Assembly: GCF_003268675.1 (NCBI RefSeq)
Contig: NZ_CP029378.1
Location: forward strand, 3,534,001 to 3,598,000
Direction of reading: 5' to 3'
DNA from: Streptomyces bacillaris
GTDB taxonomy: Bacteria; Actinomycetota; Actinomycetes; Streptomycetales; Streptomycetaceae
DNA length: 64,000 nucleotides
The notes under the pieces are model-generated. The model had not been told where the DNA came from. It ran no database searches and was given only the letters and a program-made list of their open reading frames with translations. Both the position numbers and the translations under genes were made by a program. The stretch's first letter is position 1; the number at the start of each line of letters is the position of its first letter. Positions 62,736-64,000 of this stretch are shown piece after piece.

Positions 62736-63505
62736 CTACGCCACCGGCAGCCTGCCCGCGACGTACGCCTCGATGGCCGCGCACTGGTACGCGGCCAGCC
62801 CCGGCGCGATGGCCTCGAACGCACCCCGCCACTGTTCGTCGTCCACACACGAGCGCCCGATCGCGCGGAACTCGTCGGCCGAGACGGGGCTCAGCGCGGT
62901 GAGCGACCGGTACTGGCCGTCGATCTCGTCGAGTACGGCGTCGGAGCCCGCGTCCGGCCCGGCGCCCATCAGCTCGGCCAGCCGGATGAGCTGAGCCGTA
63001 CGCTCCCGCCGCCCGGCCTCCGCCTCGGCGGGCTCATCCCGGCAGCCTGCCGGGCCCCCTCCTCGGCGATCGTCGGGAAGGCCCGCAGGCCGTCCTCGTA
63101 CTGGGAGGGCTGGATGCCCTCGAACAGGTTCTCCGGTCGGTTGATGGTGGTCATACCTCTGCCGTCCTTCCCGGACTGCTCCAGTTCGGCGATCGTGCGG
63201 AAGACGGTCGCGGCCAGGACATCGAGCCGGTCCCGCTCGGCGGTCAGCCTGCGGTGGTGCCCGCGCAGGGCCTCCACCTGGTCGACCTGGTCGGCCAGGG
63301 TGCGGCCGATCTCGGGCAGCCCGACGCCCAACTCGCGCAGGACGAGGATCTGTTGCAGCTGCAGGAGCTGGTGCTCCCCGTAGCGGCGGTGGCCGTTGCT
63401 CCCGATCCGGGCGGGCGGCTGCAGGCCGATCTCGTCGTAGTGCCGCAGGGTCCGGGCGGTCACCCCGGACATCCGGGCGACCTCCGCGATCGGCCAGTCG
63501 GCCAT
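62736..63505 (-). pseudogene. TipA-like MerR regulator with TipAS domain, one frameshift
   Basis: The N-terminal part (ATG 63505) is a MerR HTH: MADWPIAEVARMSGVTARTLRHYDEIGLQPPARIG, coiled coil, then the TipAS start NRPENLFEGIQPSQYEDGLRAFPTIAEEGARQAAGMSP. The frame then shifts. A one-base insertion near 63028 would give SPAEAEAGRRERTAQLIRLAELMGAGPDAGSDAV, joining the frame that ends ...DDEQWRGAFEAIAPGLAAYQCAAIEAYVAGRLPVA at 62736. Total about 256 aa, the TipAL size. TipAS binds thiopeptides. As written the C-terminal ligand domain is lost. Confidence 0.8.
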
Positions 63506-63619
63506 GGCCGCTCTCCCCGCTCCCTCACGAACGCGCTCGACGGGTCCGGTCTCTCCGGCCCTGTTCAGGGCGGTAGAAGCTGCCGCAACGGCAGCCGCAA
63601 CCTCGGGGCCAGGCGCTTT

Positions 63620-63961
63620 TCAGGCGTCCATCAGCGAGATGCCGAGCATCCGGGCCCCGGTCTCCGTGCGCGGCCGGTGCTTGCTCCCGGGCGCGAAGAT
63701 CACGTACGTACCGGGCCCATGGCGCTCACCGCCGTCGATCACCTCGCCGCTGAGGACGAAGTACCGCTCCTCGGTGTCGTGTTCGTCGATCTCCGGCCAC
63801 TCCGTACCGGCGGCGAAGTCGATCAGCCAGCCCCGGGCGTAGCTGGTGGCGGGCAGCTTGCGGCGCAGAATGCCGGGGGCCACCTCGTGCGGTTCCACGT
63901 CCTCGACGTGGATGACGGTCTTGAGGGTGTTGTCCGTGCCGGTCGGTGTCTCGTTGCTCAT
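63620..63961 (-). CDS. Small cupin-domain protein
   Basis: 113 aa, ATG at 63961. A single cupin barrel: SYARGWLIDFAAGTEWPEIDEHDTEERYFVLSGEVIDGG (partial cupin motif 1, His/Glu), then HGPGTYVIFAPGSKHRPRTETGARMLGISL (motif 2 with His). Metal ligands are suggested by the His/Glu pattern, but the first motif is degenerate. Enzyme or sensor function is unknown. Confidence 0.8.
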   Translation of the reverse strand: MSNETPTGTDNTLKTVIHVEDVEPHEVAPGILRRKLPATSYARGWLIDFAAGTEWPEIDEHDTEERYFVLSGEVIDGGERHGPGTYVIFAPGSKHRPRTETGARMLGISLMDA

Positions 63962-64000
63962 GGCCCCACCCTGTCGCGGAACGTCCGCGCGGGCGAGCCG

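Overview
The window is high-GC actinobacterial DNA from the core chromosome of a Streptomyces-type organism. Supporting evidence is the gene content: mycothiol synthesis (mshA), CarD, RsiG, Nur, GlnR, PhoRP/PhoU, F420-type and LLM oxidoreductases, and frequent GTG/TTG starts. The gene order also agrees with what I recall of the S. coelicolor region SCO4155-SCO4240. No rRNA, tRNA or CRISPR array was seen.

Layout. 1-5.6 kb: end of a sugar-nucleotide transferase gene, a DoxX protein, rlmB, cysS and a PPOX oxidoreductase. 5.8-8.0 kb: ispF, ispD and carD. 8.7-12.8 kb: a lipoprotein, phoP-phoR, a PHO box, phoU and a 49-residue Cys-rich peptide. 12.9-15.3 kb: an MFS exporter and gpmA. 15.4-18.7 kb is a variable island: a decayed GNAT gene, an IS5-type element whose transposase has an internal stop, a gene fragment, small orphan genes and a toxin-antitoxin-like pair. 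18.8-26.3 kb: a lipoprotein, a YbjN protein, mshA, a methyltransferase, an NlpC/P60 hydrolase, a SpoIIE-type phosphatase and a DUF2516 protein. 26.4-27.8 kb: an HbhA-like protein and its XRE regulator with a palindromic operator.

27.9-40.1 kb is accessory metabolism and regulation: an imine-reductase-like enzyme, a frameshifted LLM oxidoreductase, a WYL regulator, DinB, a winged-helix protein, a HAD hydrolase, two TetR regulators, a DrrAB-like ABC exporter, an Eis-like acetyltransferase and an asparaginase. 40.3-44 kb: rsiG, dtd, ygfZ, nur, a nitrobindin-like protein and a 33-residue membrane peptide. 44-46.5 kb: three overlapping genes for paralogous membrane-anchored proteins. 46.6-52.9 kb: DsrE, DUF3099, an SseC-like protein, a rhodanese with a Cys-containing leader peptide, DUF2993, a membrane protein, MoaD and an alpha/beta hydrolase. 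53-58.8 kb: glnR with a structured leader, a LacI regulator, an HtrA-like protease and a two-component system. 58.8-64 kb: two secreted phosphodiesterase-type enzymes, an Old Yellow Enzyme divergent from a MerR gene, a frameshifted TipA-like gene and a cupin.

Regulatory themes. Phosphate (PhoRP/PhoU) and nitrogen (GlnR) control lie in the same window, and in Streptomyces PhoP is known to act on glnR. RsiG carries both c-di-GMP motifs intact, tying the region to sporulation control. Four genes (GNAT, transposase, LLM oxidoreductase, TipA-like) have stops or shifts that break an otherwise family-like reading. They are either recent pseudogenes or sequence errors. The most novel-looking items are the Cys-rich peptide beside phoU, the rhodanese leader and hairpin, the triplicated membrane-protein operon and the glnR leader.
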